Shown in pieces: positions 1 through 9,120 of a stretch of 64,000 nt of DNA; the stretch's first letter is position 1; every line of letters starts with the position of its first letter. This stretch comes from Mycobacterium yunnanensis (lineage in GTDB: Bacteria; Actinomycetota; Actinomycetes; Mycobacteriales; Mycobacteriaceae), in NCBI RefSeq assembly GCF_025823185.1, contig NZ_JACKVK010000020.1, forward strand, positions 95,926 through 159,925, given 5' to 3'. Under the pieces are notes generated by a model. The model was not told where the DNA came from. It made no database searches and worked only from the letters and a program-made list of their open reading frames with translations. The translations under genes and the position numbers were made by a program.

Positions 1-799
1 AGACCGGGTCGACCCAGAAGGTGCGCTGCGCCGCGTAATAGCGCGTCATCGTGATCTGCTCTTCGGGATCGCCAGGCAGACCCCACAGCTCGGCGCGGGC
101 GGAGACGACGGCGTCGGCGTCGTCGCCGTACAACGAGGCGTACTTGACGGGGTCGACCAGCTTGCCCTCGCCGTCGTAGCCGACGTTCTGGGTGAAGCGG
201 AAGGTGTTCAGACCGTTGACGTCCTCTTCACCGTCGTAGTTGGCGTCGTACGCCTTCTGCGCGATCGGGTCGAAGTACGGGTAGGTCTTCTTCTCGGTGT
301 CGAACGGGAAGCGGTAGGCCAGGCCGTCGTGCGGCAGGGCGACGTTCGTGGGCGGCTGGGTGTCGTCGATGCTGCGCGGCTTCTGGACCGCACCGCCGGG
401 ATTGGTGTCACTCGACACGGCCAGGGCCGTCTTGCGGTCCAGCGTGACGGTGTCGACCAGCGCCAGCAGCAGGCCATTGTCCTGCTGCTTGTCCGTGCGG
501 CGCACGGTGTTGCCGACCTGCAGTGTCACGACGTCGGCATTGGACGGTGACTCCACGCTGACCTGCTGTTGGAAGGACACGGGGGCGTTCTTGTCGACGA
601 CGAACTTCGGCGCGTTCAGGGAGGCAGGATCGAAGACGGTTCCGGTGCCGTCGCTGACCAGCGTGGTGTCGATGTCGAGCGGAATCTTGGCGATCTTGCC
701 CTTGGTGTACGTCGTCAGCAGCAGAGCTGCGATCAACAGGGCGGCACCGAGACCCATGAGCCCGCACGCTGCGATGCGCAGCGCTACAGCGCGGTTCAA
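1..799 (-). CDS. DUF3068 (PorA-family) envelope protein, C-terminus cut by window edge
   Basis: 266 residues are visible and the gene runs off the left end. The start is TTG at 799, chosen because GGAGG lies 8 nt upstream and no ATG/GTG fits better. The product begins MNRAVALRIAACG, followed by a hydrophobic helix (about residues 6-30, rich in L/A/G) and then an extracytoplasmic region typical of DUF3068, so it should be a membrane-anchored protein facing the periplasm. This matches my memory of Rv0227c, which in M. tuberculosis also sits next to a divergent acyltransferase (Rv0228), as here. Biochemical function is not established to my knowledge; a cell-envelope role is inferred from family and neighbours. 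Confidence 0.88.
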   Translation of the reverse strand, partial: MNRAVALRIAACGLMGLGAALLIAALLLTTYTKGKIAKIPLDIDTTLVSDGTGTVFDPASLNAPKFVVDKNAPVSFQQQVSVESPSNADVVTLQVGNTVRRTDKQQDNGLLLALVDTVTLDRKTALAVSSDTNPGGAVQKPRSIDDTQPPTNVALPHDGLAYRFPFDTEKKTYPYFDPIAQKAYDANYDGEEDVNGLNTFRFTQNVGYDGEGKLVDPVKYASLYGDDADAVVSARAELWGLPGDPEEQITMTRYYAAQRTFWVDPV

Positions 800-892
800 A
801 CCGTGCCTCCTTCTCGTCGTGAGACGACTCCATCCAACGCCGTCACCTGCCCCGACGGCAGTTGAGGCAAACCTGCTCGACCCTAACAGCCC

Positions 893-2149
893 ATGATGAG
901 GCCGGTGTCGAGTGCAAGGTCATCGGGCACACTGGGCGGCGTGAGTGGCGTGGCAGACGAGGTTTCCCCCCGGGCGACGGAGTCGGGTGACCCCGACGCG
1001 GTGGCCGGCACGCGCAGCTTCCTGCCCGCCGTCGAGGGGATGCGGGCGTGCGCGGCCATCGGGGTCGTGATCACCCACGTCGGCTTCCAGACCGGGCACA
1101 CCACGTGGAGCACGGGTCGTCTGCTCGGTCGCTTCGACCTGGCGGTCGCGGTGTTCTTCGCGCTGTCGGGCTTCCTGCTGTGGCGGGGTCACGCCGCGGC
1201 GGCCCGCGGCCTGCGGCACACCCCGCCGACGGCGCACTACCTGCGGTCGCGGCTGGTGCGGATCATGCCTGGCTACCTCGTCGCGGTGGTGCTGATCCTG
1301 CTGCTGTTCCCGGAGTCCGATCCCGATCTGACGGTGTGGCTGGCCAATCTGACGCTGACCCAGATCTACGTGCCGCTGACGTTGACCTCCGGGTTGACGC
1401 AGATGTGGAGCCTGTCGGTCGAGGTCAGCTTCTACCTGGCCCTGCCGTTCCTAGCGCTGCTGGCGCGGCGCTTGCCGGTGCGGGCGCGCATTCCGGCGAT
1501 CGTCGCCGTCGCGCTGGCCAGCTTCGCGTGGGGGCTGATCCCGTTCTCCGTGCCGTTCGGCGTCAACCCGCTGACGTGGCCGCCGGCGTTCTTCTCGTGG
1601 TTCGCCGCGGGCATGGTGATCGCCGAGCTCACCGTCACACCGGTCGGGTGGGCGCACCGCCTGGCGCGTCGGCGCGTGCTGATGGCGGTCGTGGCGTTGA
1701 CTGCCTTCGGTCTGGCGGCCTCGCCGCTGGCTGGGCCCGCCGGTCTGGCGCCGGGCACGCTCGGTCAGTTCCTCATCAAGGTCTCGATGGGTGCGGTGGT
1801 CGCGGGCGCGCTGCTGGCGCCGCTGGTACTCGGTACCGGGACACGGCACCGCATCCTCGGCAGCACGGTGATGGTGACGCTCGGCCGGTGGTCCTATGGG
1901 CTGTTCGTGTGGCACCTGGCGGCGTTGGCCATGGTGTTCCCCATGATTGGGGAGTTCCCGTTCAACGGCCACATGCCGGTGGTGCTGACGTTGACGCTGG
2001 TGATCGGCTTCGCGCTGGCCGCGGTGAGTTACGCGCTGGTGGAGTCGCCGTGCCGAAATGCGCTGCGTCGATGGGAGATGGCGCGTCGTGACGTACCGCC
2101 GCTGGACAGCTCGGTCACCGACGCGGCAGAGCCTGCCGTCGCGCGTTAG
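893..2149 (+). CDS. Acyltransferase-3 family membrane protein (Rv0228-like)
   Basis: A 418-aa polytopic protein. Near residue 44 it has the family signature FLPAVEGMRACAAIGVVITH, whose His is the likely catalytic residue of acyltransferase-3 (OafA/YrhL) enzymes. About ten hydrophobic segments follow up to residue 390, then a short polar tail. Such enzymes O-acylate extracytoplasmic sugars or lipids; the substrate here is unknown. The ATG at 893 has no clear ribosome site. The in-frame GTG at 941 (GGGCGG just upstream) is an alternative that drops 16 residues and still keeps the whole domain. It is divergent from the DUF3068 gene with 93 bp between them, so the two may share a regulatory region. 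Confidence 0.88.
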   Translation: MMRPVSSARSSGTLGGVSGVADEVSPRATESGDPDAVAGTRSFLPAVEGMRACAAIGVVITHVGFQTGHTTWSTGRLLGRFDLAVAVFFALSGFLLWRGHAAAARGLRHTPPTAHYLRSRLVRIMPGYLVAVVLILLLFPESDPDLTVWLANLTLTQIYVPLTLTSGLTQMWSLSVEVSFYLALPFLALLARRLPVRARIPAIVAVALASFAWGLIPFSVPFGVNPLTWPPAFFSWFAAGMVIAELTVTPVGWAHRLARRRVLMAVVALTAFGLAASPLAGPAGLAPGTLGQFLIKVSMGAVVAGALLAPLVLGTGTRHRILGSTVMVTLGRWSYGLFVWHLAALAMVFPMIGEFPFNGHMPVVLTLTLVIGFALAAVSYALVESPCRNALRRWEMARRDVPPLDSSVTDAAEPAVAR

Positions 2150-2155
2150 CCGTAT

Positions 2156-2218
2156 CGCCGAGACAGCAATGGTGGTCGCCGGCCGACCCGGTCGACGACC
2201 ATGGATGCCGTCTCGGCG
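2156..2218. terminator. Long hairpin between convergent genes, probable bidirectional terminator
   Basis: Outer arms CGCCGAGACAGC (2156-2167) and GCCGTCTCGGCG (2207-2218) pair with one mismatch. Inner arms ATGGTGGTCG (2169-2178) and CGACGACCAT (2193-2202) also pair with one mismatch, around a GC-rich loop. It fills the 73-bp gap between the convergent acyltransferase and AMP-ligase genes. There is no U-tract, as is usual in mycobacteria. Confidence 0.6.
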
Positions 2219-2222
2219 GGGC

Positions 2223-3707
2223 CTAGGCCACGACTCGCCGCGCGATCACCGCGGCGCGGACCGCGGAGCGGCGCGCCTTGCCCGCGTCGTCGCGCAGCGG
2301 CCGGTCGACGAATTCGACGGTGCGCGGCACCTTGTAGGACGCCAGCCGCGCGGCCAGGAACGCCCGCACCCCGTCCTCGGTCAGCTCGGTGGCGGACTGC
2401 ACCAGCGCGTACGGCACCTGCCCCAGGTCGTCGTCGGGGACGCCGACGGCCAAGCAGGACAACACGTCCGGATGTTCGGCCAATGCAGATTCGATCTCGG
2501 CCGGATACACGTTGCGCCCGCCAACGGTGAACATGTCGACGCGCCGGTCGGAGAGGAAGAAGAACCGTTCGTCACCGTCGTCGACGTAGTAGCCAAGATC
2601 GCCGAGGGACTCCCAGCCGTCGCGGCTCGTCGCCGTGGACCCGACGTAGCGATAGGTCGGTGAACTGCCGGGTGTGGGCCGCATGTAGAGCTCGCCGACG
2701 ACTTCCGGTGGACACTCGTTGCCGTCGTCGTCGAGCACCTTCATCTCACCTGCCACGACGGTGCCGACCGTCCCGGGGTGACGCAGCCACTGTGACCCCG
2801 ACACGAACGTCAGGGCCTGAAGTTCGGTGCCGCCGTAGAGTTCCCACACGACGTCCGGTCCGAGGATGTCGATCCACGCCTGCTTGACCACCGGGGGGCA
2901 TGGGGCGGCGAGATGCCAGAAGCGGCGGATCGACGACAGGTCGTAGGCGTCGGGATCGGCACGGTAGACGGGTAGCAGGCGCTGCATGATCGTCGGCACC
3001 GTGGCCAAATAGGTCACGCGGTGGTGGGCGACCAGTCGTAGGAATTCGTGCGGATCGAAGTGCGTCATCACCACCAGGTGGTGGCCCAAGAGCAAACCCG
3101 CTGCGGCCGTGGTGAATCCGGTATTGTGGTGCAGCGGCACCGACAGCAGGTTGACGTCTCCGGGCGCCATGCCGAGGGCGTCGCCGATCGCGGGAGGCAG
3201 CCGGCTGTCTCCGCCCGCCTCGATCAGCTTGGGCCGTCCGGTGCTGCCACCGGAGGTCATCGACTTCCACACCGGCGACACGGCCTCGGGCAGCGGCTCG
3301 TCGGAGAGGCCGTCGTCGGGCACGACGTCGGCGGCCACGCTCGGCGCGACGCCGCGGGGATCGGGCCGCCCCACCACCAGCGCCCGCGGTACCAGGTCCA
3401 GGATCGCGGTGAACTCGGCGTCCGGCAGCCGCGCGGACAGCGGCTGCGGAACGGCACCCAGCTTCCAGCACGCGATGACCGACTCGACCCACGCGATCGA
3501 ATTGGGCATCGCGATCGTTACGTAGTCGCCCGTGCCGACGCCACGTTGGGCGTAGGCGCGCGCCAATCGGTTGGTCGAGGCGTCGAGTTCGCCGCGGGTG
3601 ACGGTGCGTCCCGCACAGGTGACGGCCGGTGCATCGGGGTCGGCGGCGGCCAGGGCGGTGACCTGCGTGCCGATGGGGTCGAACCCTTGGACCACGTCAG
3701 TACCCAC
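2223..3707 (-). CDS. AMP-dependent acyl-CoA synthetase/ligase (FadD-like)
   Basis: A 494-aa ANL-superfamily enzyme that should activate a carboxylic acid with ATP, then transfer it to CoA. Motifs seen: P-loop TSGGSTGRPK (about residues 149-158), YGGTE, LGDLGY, GRNVYPAEIE hinge, and the C-terminal catalytic-Lys context RDDAGKARRS. It is shorter than classic long-chain FadDs and resembles bile-acid/small-acid CoA ligases; the substrate is not predictable. The start is GTG at 3707, which overlaps the phosphotriesterase gene by 11 bp, so the two are translationally coupled. It is the last gene of the minus-strand pseudokinase-DUF2613-aftD-php run. I recall no FadD at this spot in M. tuberculosis. 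Confidence 0.85.
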   Translation of the reverse strand: MGTDVVQGFDPIGTQVTALAAADPDAPAVTCAGRTVTRGELDASTNRLARAYAQRGVGTGDYVTIAMPNSIAWVESVIACWKLGAVPQPLSARLPDAEFTAILDLVPRALVVGRPDPRGVAPSVAADVVPDDGLSDEPLPEAVSPVWKSMTSGGSTGRPKLIEAGGDSRLPPAIGDALGMAPGDVNLLSVPLHHNTGFTTAAAGLLLGHHLVVMTHFDPHEFLRLVAHHRVTYLATVPTIMQRLLPVYRADPDAYDLSSIRRFWHLAAPCPPVVKQAWIDILGPDVVWELYGGTELQALTFVSGSQWLRHPGTVGTVVAGEMKVLDDDGNECPPEVVGELYMRPTPGSSPTYRYVGSTATSRDGWESLGDLGYYVDDGDERFFFLSDRRVDMFTVGGRNVYPAEIESALAEHPDVLSCLAVGVPDDDLGQVPYALVQSATELTEDGVRAFLAARLASYKVPRTVEFVDRPLRDDAGKARRSAVRAAVIARRVVA

Positions 3708-4674
3708 CCCGGGTCGAGAAGATCGTGCGCGGATTGTCCACCAGCATCGTGGTGAGCTGCTCCTCGGTCACGCCGCGCTGCCGCAGGGCGGGCAGCACGT
3801 CGTTCTGGATGTGCAGGTAGTGCCAATTCGGCAGGGCCACCGGCAGAGTCTCCTCCGGCAGTGCGTCGAAGTAGCAGGACGCGTCGTGCGACAACACCAT
3901 TCGGTCGGCGTGCCCCCGCTCGCACATCGTGGCGACGGTGTTCACCCTGTCCTCGAAGCCGAGGAACGCATCGACGCCGAATCGGTCCATCCCGATGTAG
4001 GACCCCTCGGCGATGAGCTCCTCGAGGTAACCGATGTCGGTGGTGTCCCCGCTGTGGCCGATGACGACGCGGCTGAGGTCGACGCCCTCCTCGGCGAAGA
4101 TGCGCTGCTGGTCCAGACCCCGCCGGCTGGCCGCGTGCGTATGCGTCGAGATGGGCACGCCCGTCTGCCGGTGGGCCTGGGCGACGGCGCGCAGCACCCG
4201 TTCGACGCCCGGGGTGACGCCCGGTTCGTCGGTGGCGCACTTCAGGATTGCCGCCTTGATCCCGGTGTCGGCGATGCCGTGTTCGATGTCGCGGACGAAC
4301 ATGTCGACCATGGGCTCGGGTCCGCCGAGGACGGCCCCTGGCCCGAGATAGTGGAAGTACATGGGCACGTCGTTGTAGGTGTACAGGCCGGTCGCGACGA
4401 CGATGTTGAGCTCGGTGGCCGCGGCGATGCGGGCGATGCGCGGGATGTAGCGGCCCAGCCCGACGACGGTGAGGTCGACGATCGTGTCGACGCCGCGAGA
4501 CTTGAGCTCGTTGAGCCTGACGATGGCGTCGGCCTCGCGTTTGGCACCGTCACCCCAGCTCTCGGGGTAGTTCTCCATGATCTCGGTGGTCATGATGAAG
4601 ACGTGCTCGTGCATGAGCGTGACGCCCAGGTCCGAGACGTCGACGGCTCCGCGGGCGGTGTTGAGGACTGGCAC
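3697..4674 (-). CDS. php: Phosphotriesterase-family metal-dependent hydrolase (Php)
   Basis: 325 aa, amidohydrolase fold. Visible metal ligands: HEHVF (HxH, about residues 24-28), a carbamylatable Lys in AAILKCATDEPG, His in STHTHA and VIGHSGD, and Asp in LSHDAS. This is a complete binuclear metal site of the phosphotriesterase/lactonase family. Family members hydrolyse lactones and sometimes phosphotriesters; the natural substrate here is unknown. GTG start at 4674 directly abuts the aftD stop codon (4675-4677) and its 3' end overlaps the AMP-ligase by 11 bp, indicating one transcript. It corresponds to Rv0230c of M. tuberculosis, where several genes (fadE4 to Rv0235c) separate it from aftD; these are absent here. 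Confidence 0.92.
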   Translation of the reverse strand: MPVLNTARGAVDVSDLGVTLMHEHVFIMTTEIMENYPESWGDGAKREADAIVRLNELKSRGVDTIVDLTVVGLGRYIPRIARIAAATELNIVVATGLYTYNDVPMYFHYLGPGAVLGGPEPMVDMFVRDIEHGIADTGIKAAILKCATDEPGVTPGVERVLRAVAQAHRQTGVPISTHTHAASRRGLDQQRIFAEEGVDLSRVVIGHSGDTTDIGYLEELIAEGSYIGMDRFGVDAFLGFEDRVNTVATMCERGHADRMVLSHDASCYFDALPEETLPVALPNWHYLHIQNDVLPALRQRGVTEEQLTTMLVDNPRTIFSTRGGY

Positions 4675-7600
4675 TCAGTCGATGTTAGGGACGTTCTCGC
4701 GTCGCGTCGGGGAAACGGGGACCACCGATGCTGCCACCGCGGCCACCGAGATCAGGGCGAGTAGTTGGACGCCCCATGTGTGCCCGATGTAGCCGTCGAC
4801 CGAGCGCCACGGGTATCTGCTGAGCACCGCGCCCGCCAGCGTCAGGCCGCCGGCGGCGAGGCCGAGGGTCAGCCGGTCCCAGAGGTGCGGCCGCGCCCGC
4901 AACACGCGGCGCAGTCCGATCGCGGCGCCGAGCACCACGACACCGGCGACGCCGGAGACCAGATAGCCGAGCACGACTACCGCGGCGCCCGCGCCGAACG
5001 GACCGGGCTGCCAGGGGCGCGCACCCTCGTCGGGTTCGCGGACCCGCCGCACGGGCAGGAACGCCAGCAGCAGGAGCACGGGTAGCAGCGCCAGGCCGCC
5101 GACCAGGCCGATGCGGTAGGGGGTGTTGGCGGCGAAGTCCAGCGTCACGGGACCCGCGGCGCCTGCGGGGAGCACCCAGCCCTGCTGCCAGCCGTTGACC
5201 GTGACGGCCGTCAGGGCGGTGCCGTCGGCCGTGCGCGCCGACCAGCCGGGGTTGACGCTCTCGGGGACCACCAGGATGCGGCGGCCCGCCGACGGGGCGA
5301 CCTCGACCTGGCGGTGGTCGGGCGCCCACTGCGTCGTGTCGACCGAAGTCATTGGTGCACTTGGCAATTCGGCGGCCAACGGTCCGGCCAATCGAACTCC
5401 GTCGGCGACGAACGCGGGTCCTGGGCTGATCACGAGCTCTTGCTGTCCGGCGGGTACGTCGATGGTCGGTCTGCCGCAGGTCGTGGCGGCGACGGGCGCG
5501 CCGTCGAGCAGCTCGCCGACGGTGGTGGTGACCGACGTTTGGACGAACTGTCCGGCGATGCCGATGATCGGGCCCTTGCCGCAGGGCAAGGTGATCGTGC
5601 GGGCACGGTTGCGGCCCGGGTCGGGGGCGGCGATCGGTGCGCCGCGCCCGTCGAGTGCGGTGACCTCGGCCAGCCCGGGCGGCTTGACCTGGTCGAAGCC
5701 CAGCGCGGTGCGGTCGATGACGTCCGTCCAGTCGAGGATCGAGATCTTCACGGTGTCGGTCACGAATGGGCTCAGTGAAAGCGTCTGCGGATCATCGTGT
5801 TTCAGCGTGCGCACCTGCGGTCCGTTGCCGAGGTCGACGGCCACCACGGTGGGGTGGGCGGGTAGTTCCGACGGGCTCGGCGTCAGCCGCAGCGCGGCCA
5901 CCTCCGTCGGTCGGGGCAGCTTCAGGGTCAGATTGGCCGGGGTGCGCGGCTGGACGATGTTCTGCGGGGCGGTCCACGACGTCCTCGGGTCGCCGTCGCT
6001 GGCTGCGTAGGCCGAGCCGAGGACGTCGATCACGTCGGCGTCGCCGAGGGTGCGCGCGGTGTCGGGCTGCGCGATCAGGTCGGCGAGGTTGGGCCCCTGT
6101 CGGGCGCGCACCCACACCGTCGGCGACACGGTGGTCGCCGCCGGGACCGACAGCGTACGGCTGAGGTTGACCGGCTCCTCGGGTGACAGGGCCATCGTCG
6201 CCGCGCACCGCACCCCGTCGGGACCGTCGGCGCACCCGGGACGCCCTAGCAGTTCGGAGCCCAGATCCCATTGTGCGACAGCGGATCCCGGTGGCGGGCC
6301 CGGCACCTCGACGGTGTGCCGAAGGCTGACCGGGTGCGCGAACCCCGACCCGTCGTACTGGGTGATGGTGAAGTCGGTGATGCCGAACTGCACGCCCGCC
6401 GAGCCGTCGTCGGTCGCCGCGGCGGTGAACCGCACCCACGGGGTCTCGCCGATCGGCAGCGCGGTGGTCAGCGGCTTTCCGGCCTGGTCGAAGCGCAGCG
6501 TGCTGGTGCCCGTAGCGGTCGAGACCTCGATGCGGCGCACCTGGGCGCCGACGGCGGTCGCGCTGGGGGTGATGCTGACGGCCGCGTTGGTGATGGGGTG
6601 GTCGAAGTCGACCTGAAGCCATTGGCCCACCGCTGATTGCAACGAGTTCGACACCCAGCTGGTCGCGGGGTCGGCGTCGACTGCGGCGGCCGCACTCGCC
6701 GCGGGGGCGACGTTCGGCAGCGCGGTCGAGTCCGCCGCCGAACTCGACACGGTGATCCGGCCGCCCGGCCAGTGGCCGTAGACGAGGCCGGCGCCCCCGG
6801 CCGGGTAGTCCATCACGCGGTTGAAGGTGTTGCGCGAATCCCCTTGCGCACGAACGGCGGAGGAGTGGTCGTCGATTCGGCCGTAGTCCGTCTCCCTGGC
6901 CACGGGGCTGTCGGTGACGGTGACGACCGGCGTGGGCAGCCCGGCCGCCAACGCGTCCGAGGTCAGCAGCATCGGGCCCAGCGGCGGCTGGCCAAGCAGC
7001 CGGCGCCGCTCGTCGATGCGCAGCAGGGCTTCGGGGCCGCCGTCGACCCTGGCCATGGCGTCGAGGTCGGTGACGTACGGGCGCAACGGCTTCGAGCCGT
7101 CGACCCGGTAGATCTCGACCGGTGGATAGGCGGGCCGAAGCCCGCTGTCGGTGACGAAGCCCGTCAAGGTGCCCGGGCCGACGGGGTCTCCGAACTGGGC
7201 GACCTTCGTCAGCCCGGGGGAACCGTCGATGACGCGGTGCACCAGCAGCGGGCGGGCCGACCGCGACGTCTCCGGGTCGAGGTCGTTGCGCACCACCAGA
7301 TACGAGATGCCCTGGCGCACCAGGGTGTCGGCGAGTCCGGGGGACGGCCGTCCTGCGGCGAAGAGCCGCTGCACCGAGTCCAGCGCACGGATGGTCTCCG
7401 GCGGTGTCAGCGGGATCGAATCCCGTACCCCCCACGGGCTGTCACCGAGCACCTGCAGCGGTTCGTCGTGGCTGTTGCCCCACGTCTGGGTGGCGAAGGG
7501 AGCGCCGGGGACCACCAGTACCCGGCCGGGAATGGGTCCGTCGTGTGCGTCGAGCCAGTCCGCGGCGTCGTGCCAGTACTGGGGAATGGCGGTGAAGGTT

Positions 7601-8904
7601 CCTGGCGGGGTGAGGCGCCCCGTCCATGCTAGTGAGGTGGCCACCGCCAGCGCGACCATGACGACCGCGCCGACGGCGACGCGCTTGTCGCGTTCGGGGT
7701 GGGCCAGCGCGCGCAGCCAGACCAGCCGAGGGACGCTGCCGGGCAGCGGCACCTTGGCCAGCAGGTGTGCCACACCGAGCACCACTGGCAACCGGATCAG
7801 CGGTTCCAGCTTGTGCACGTTGCGAAGTGGCGTGCCGTCGGCGTCGAGGAAGGTCTGCACGTAGTGCGCGAACGGGCTGCCGAGACCGCCGGAGTAGCCG
7901 ACCGCCAGCAGCGAGAGGCCGACCAGCAGGATCGTGATCAGCCTGCCGCGGGCGGGCATCGACCGCAGCGCCAGACCGGCCACGCCGGCCGCGGCCACCA
8001 GCGTCGTCGCCAGGACGGCGAGAGACCCCGTGACCAGCGACGCCCCCGCGGTCGCGTTGGGCGCGACGAACGGCGTCCAGCTGTAGGTGCCGCGCAGCAC
8101 CTCCACCAGCGACAGCCACTGCGTGGTCACGCCGGAGGATTCGATGAAGTCGAGGAACGGCGGGCTGATCCGGCCGAGCATTAGCAGCGCGACCACCCAC
8201 CACGTCACCGCCAGCACACCCGAGAGCAGCCACCACCCGGTGAACCGCCACCACAACCGGTTTGGTCGGTGCGACGCCCACCAGATCAGGGCTGCCAGGC
8301 ACGCCGTCAGCGTCGCCACCGCGTTGACCGCGCCCATCAGCGCCACCGCCAGCGCCGAGCGGGCCGCCAGGACGCGCACCGACGCCTGACCCGAGCCGCC
8401 CCTCAGTGCGATCACCACCGGCAGCAGCACCCACGGCGCCAGCATCATCGGCAGCGTCTCCGAGGAGATCGCGCCGAGCGTCGTCAACACCCGTGGTGAC
8501 AGTGCGAATGCCAGCGCCGCGACGACCCGCGAACTACGGCTGCCGATGCCCAACGTCTCGGCCAGCCGCAGGACGCCCCAGAACCCGACCGTCAGAAGCA
8601 GCGCCCACCACAACCGCTGCGTCACCCAGCCGGGCAACCCCAGCGCGTCGCCGGCGAGGAAGAACGCGCCGTGCGGAAAGAGGTAGCCGTAGGCCTGATT
8701 CTGGGCTTGGCCGAACGGGAGGTCGCTGTTCCACAGGTCCGCGGCCCTGGAGAGGAATCGCAGCGGGTTGGCCGTCAGGTCGAGCTTGGTGTCCGGCGAC
8801 GTCCGGCCCGGCGACTGGGCGAACGTCAGGACGAGGAAGAGTGCGCCGACGAGCCACAGCCAACGGCGGCTGAGGGTGTCGGACGGAGGCGGTGCGGCGG
8901 ACAG
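4675..8904 (-). CDS. aftD: Arabinofuranosyltransferase AftD (GT-C)
   Basis: About 1409 aa, close to the recalled 1400 aa of M. tuberculosis AftD (Rv0236c). It is a GT-C membrane glycosyltransferase that uses decaprenyl-phospho-arabinose to build arabinogalactan and lipoarabinomannan arabinan. TM1 covers residues 15-29; the first outer loop has the Asp-rich sequence TSPDTKLDL expected at the GT-C active site; many TMs follow to about residue 370. A large periplasmic part includes discoidin/CBM-like sandwiches (about 720-860), and TMs return at about 1258-1410. Start: an in-frame TAG at 8908-8910 limits it, and between there and residue 90 I find no ATG, GTG or TTG. The conserved N-terminus therefore requires initiation at or near CTG 8904, six nt after the stop of the upstream gene. 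Starting at TTG 8637 would delete TM1 and the catalytic loop. Confidence 0.93.
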   Translation of the reverse strand: MSAAPPPSDTLSRRWLWLVGALFLVLTFAQSPGRTSPDTKLDLTANPLRFLSRAADLWNSDLPFGQAQNQAYGYLFPHGAFFLAGDALGLPGWVTQRLWWALLLTVGFWGVLRLAETLGIGSRSSRVVAALAFALSPRVLTTLGAISSETLPMMLAPWVLLPVVIALRGGSGQASVRVLAARSALAVALMGAVNAVATLTACLAALIWWASHRPNRLWWRFTGWWLLSGVLAVTWWVVALLMLGRISPPFLDFIESSGVTTQWLSLVEVLRGTYSWTPFVAPNATAGASLVTGSLAVLATTLVAAAGVAGLALRSMPARGRLITILLVGLSLLAVGYSGGLGSPFAHYVQTFLDADGTPLRNVHKLEPLIRLPVVLGVAHLLAKVPLPGSVPRLVWLRALAHPERDKRVAVGAVVMVALAVATSLAWTGRLTPPGTFTAIPQYWHDAADWLDAHDGPIPGRVLVVPGAPFATQTWGNSHDEPLQVLGDSPWGVRDSIPLTPPETIRALDSVQRLFAAGRPSPGLADTLVRQGISYLVVRNDLDPETSRSARPLLVHRVIDGSPGLTKVAQFGDPVGPGTLTGFVTDSGLRPAYPPVEIYRVDGSKPLRPYVTDLDAMARVDGGPEALLRIDERRRLLGQPPLGPMLLTSDALAAGLPTPVVTVTDSPVARETDYGRIDDHSSAVRAQGDSRNTFNRVMDYPAGGAGLVYGHWPGGRITVSSSAADSTALPNVAPAASAAAAVDADPATSWVSNSLQSAVGQWLQVDFDHPITNAAVSITPSATAVGAQVRRIEVSTATGTSTLRFDQAGKPLTTALPIGETPWVRFTAAATDDGSAGVQFGITDFTITQYDGSGFAHPVSLRHTVEVPGPPPGSAVAQWDLGSELLGRPGCADGPDGVRCAATMALSPEEPVNLSRTLSVPAATTVSPTVWVRARQGPNLADLIAQPDTARTLGDADVIDVLGSAYAASDGDPRTSWTAPQNIVQPRTPANLTLKLPRPTEVAALRLTPSPSELPAHPTVVAVDLGNGPQVRTLKHDDPQTLSLSPFVTDTVKISILDWTDVIDRTALGFDQVKPPGLAEVTALDGRGAPIAAPDPGRNRARTITLPCGKGPIIGIAGQFVQTSVTTTVGELLDGAPVAATTCGRPTIDVPAGQQELVISPGPAFVADGVRLAGPLAAELPSAPMTSVDTTQWAPDHRQVEVAPSAGRRILVVPESVNPGWSARTADGTALTAVTVNGWQQGWVLPAGAAGPVTLDFAANTPYRIGLVGGLALLPVLLLLAFLPVRRVREPDEGARPWQPGPFGAGAAVVVLGYLVSGVAGVVVLGAAIGLRRVLRARPHLWDRLTLGLAAGGLTLAGAVLSRYPWRSVDGYIGHTWGVQLLALISVAAVAASVVPVSPTRRENVPNID

Positions 8905-8907
8905 AAA

Positions 8908-9081
8908 CTAGGTCCGGTCGCCGTACTCGACCCTGTTGAGGACGGAGGACCCGGGATCGCCTGCCTGCAGAGGCGGCTTGGTGTCCTGCTGGACCATGAG
9001 CGTCACCCCGAAGATGGCGGCCGCACCCAGCAACAAGCCGACGACGATGCTGGCCGCAGCGGGCAAGACGAACCGATCCAC
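8908..9081 (-). CDS. Small DUF2613 membrane/secreted peptide (Rv0236A-like)
   Basis: 57 aa starting at GTG 9081: MDRFVLPAAASIVV, then a single hydrophobic helix to about residue 32 and a polar tail ending NRVEYGDRT. I recognise it as the DUF2613 peptide that precedes aftD in mycobacteria (Rv0236A). The helix could be a signal peptide or an anchor. Its TAG stop (8908-8910) is in the same frame as aftD and only three nt (TTT) separate it from the presumed aftD CTG start, so the two are tightly coupled. Function unknown; conservation next to aftD suggests a partner role in arabinan synthesis. Confidence 0.9.
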   Translation of the reverse strand: MDRFVLPAAASIVVGLLLGAAAIFGVTLMVQQDTKPPLQAGDPGSSVLNRVEYGDRT

Positions 9082-9120
9082 CCGGCCAAGGTAGCACTCG
9101 TCACCGAGGCGGCCCGCGTC

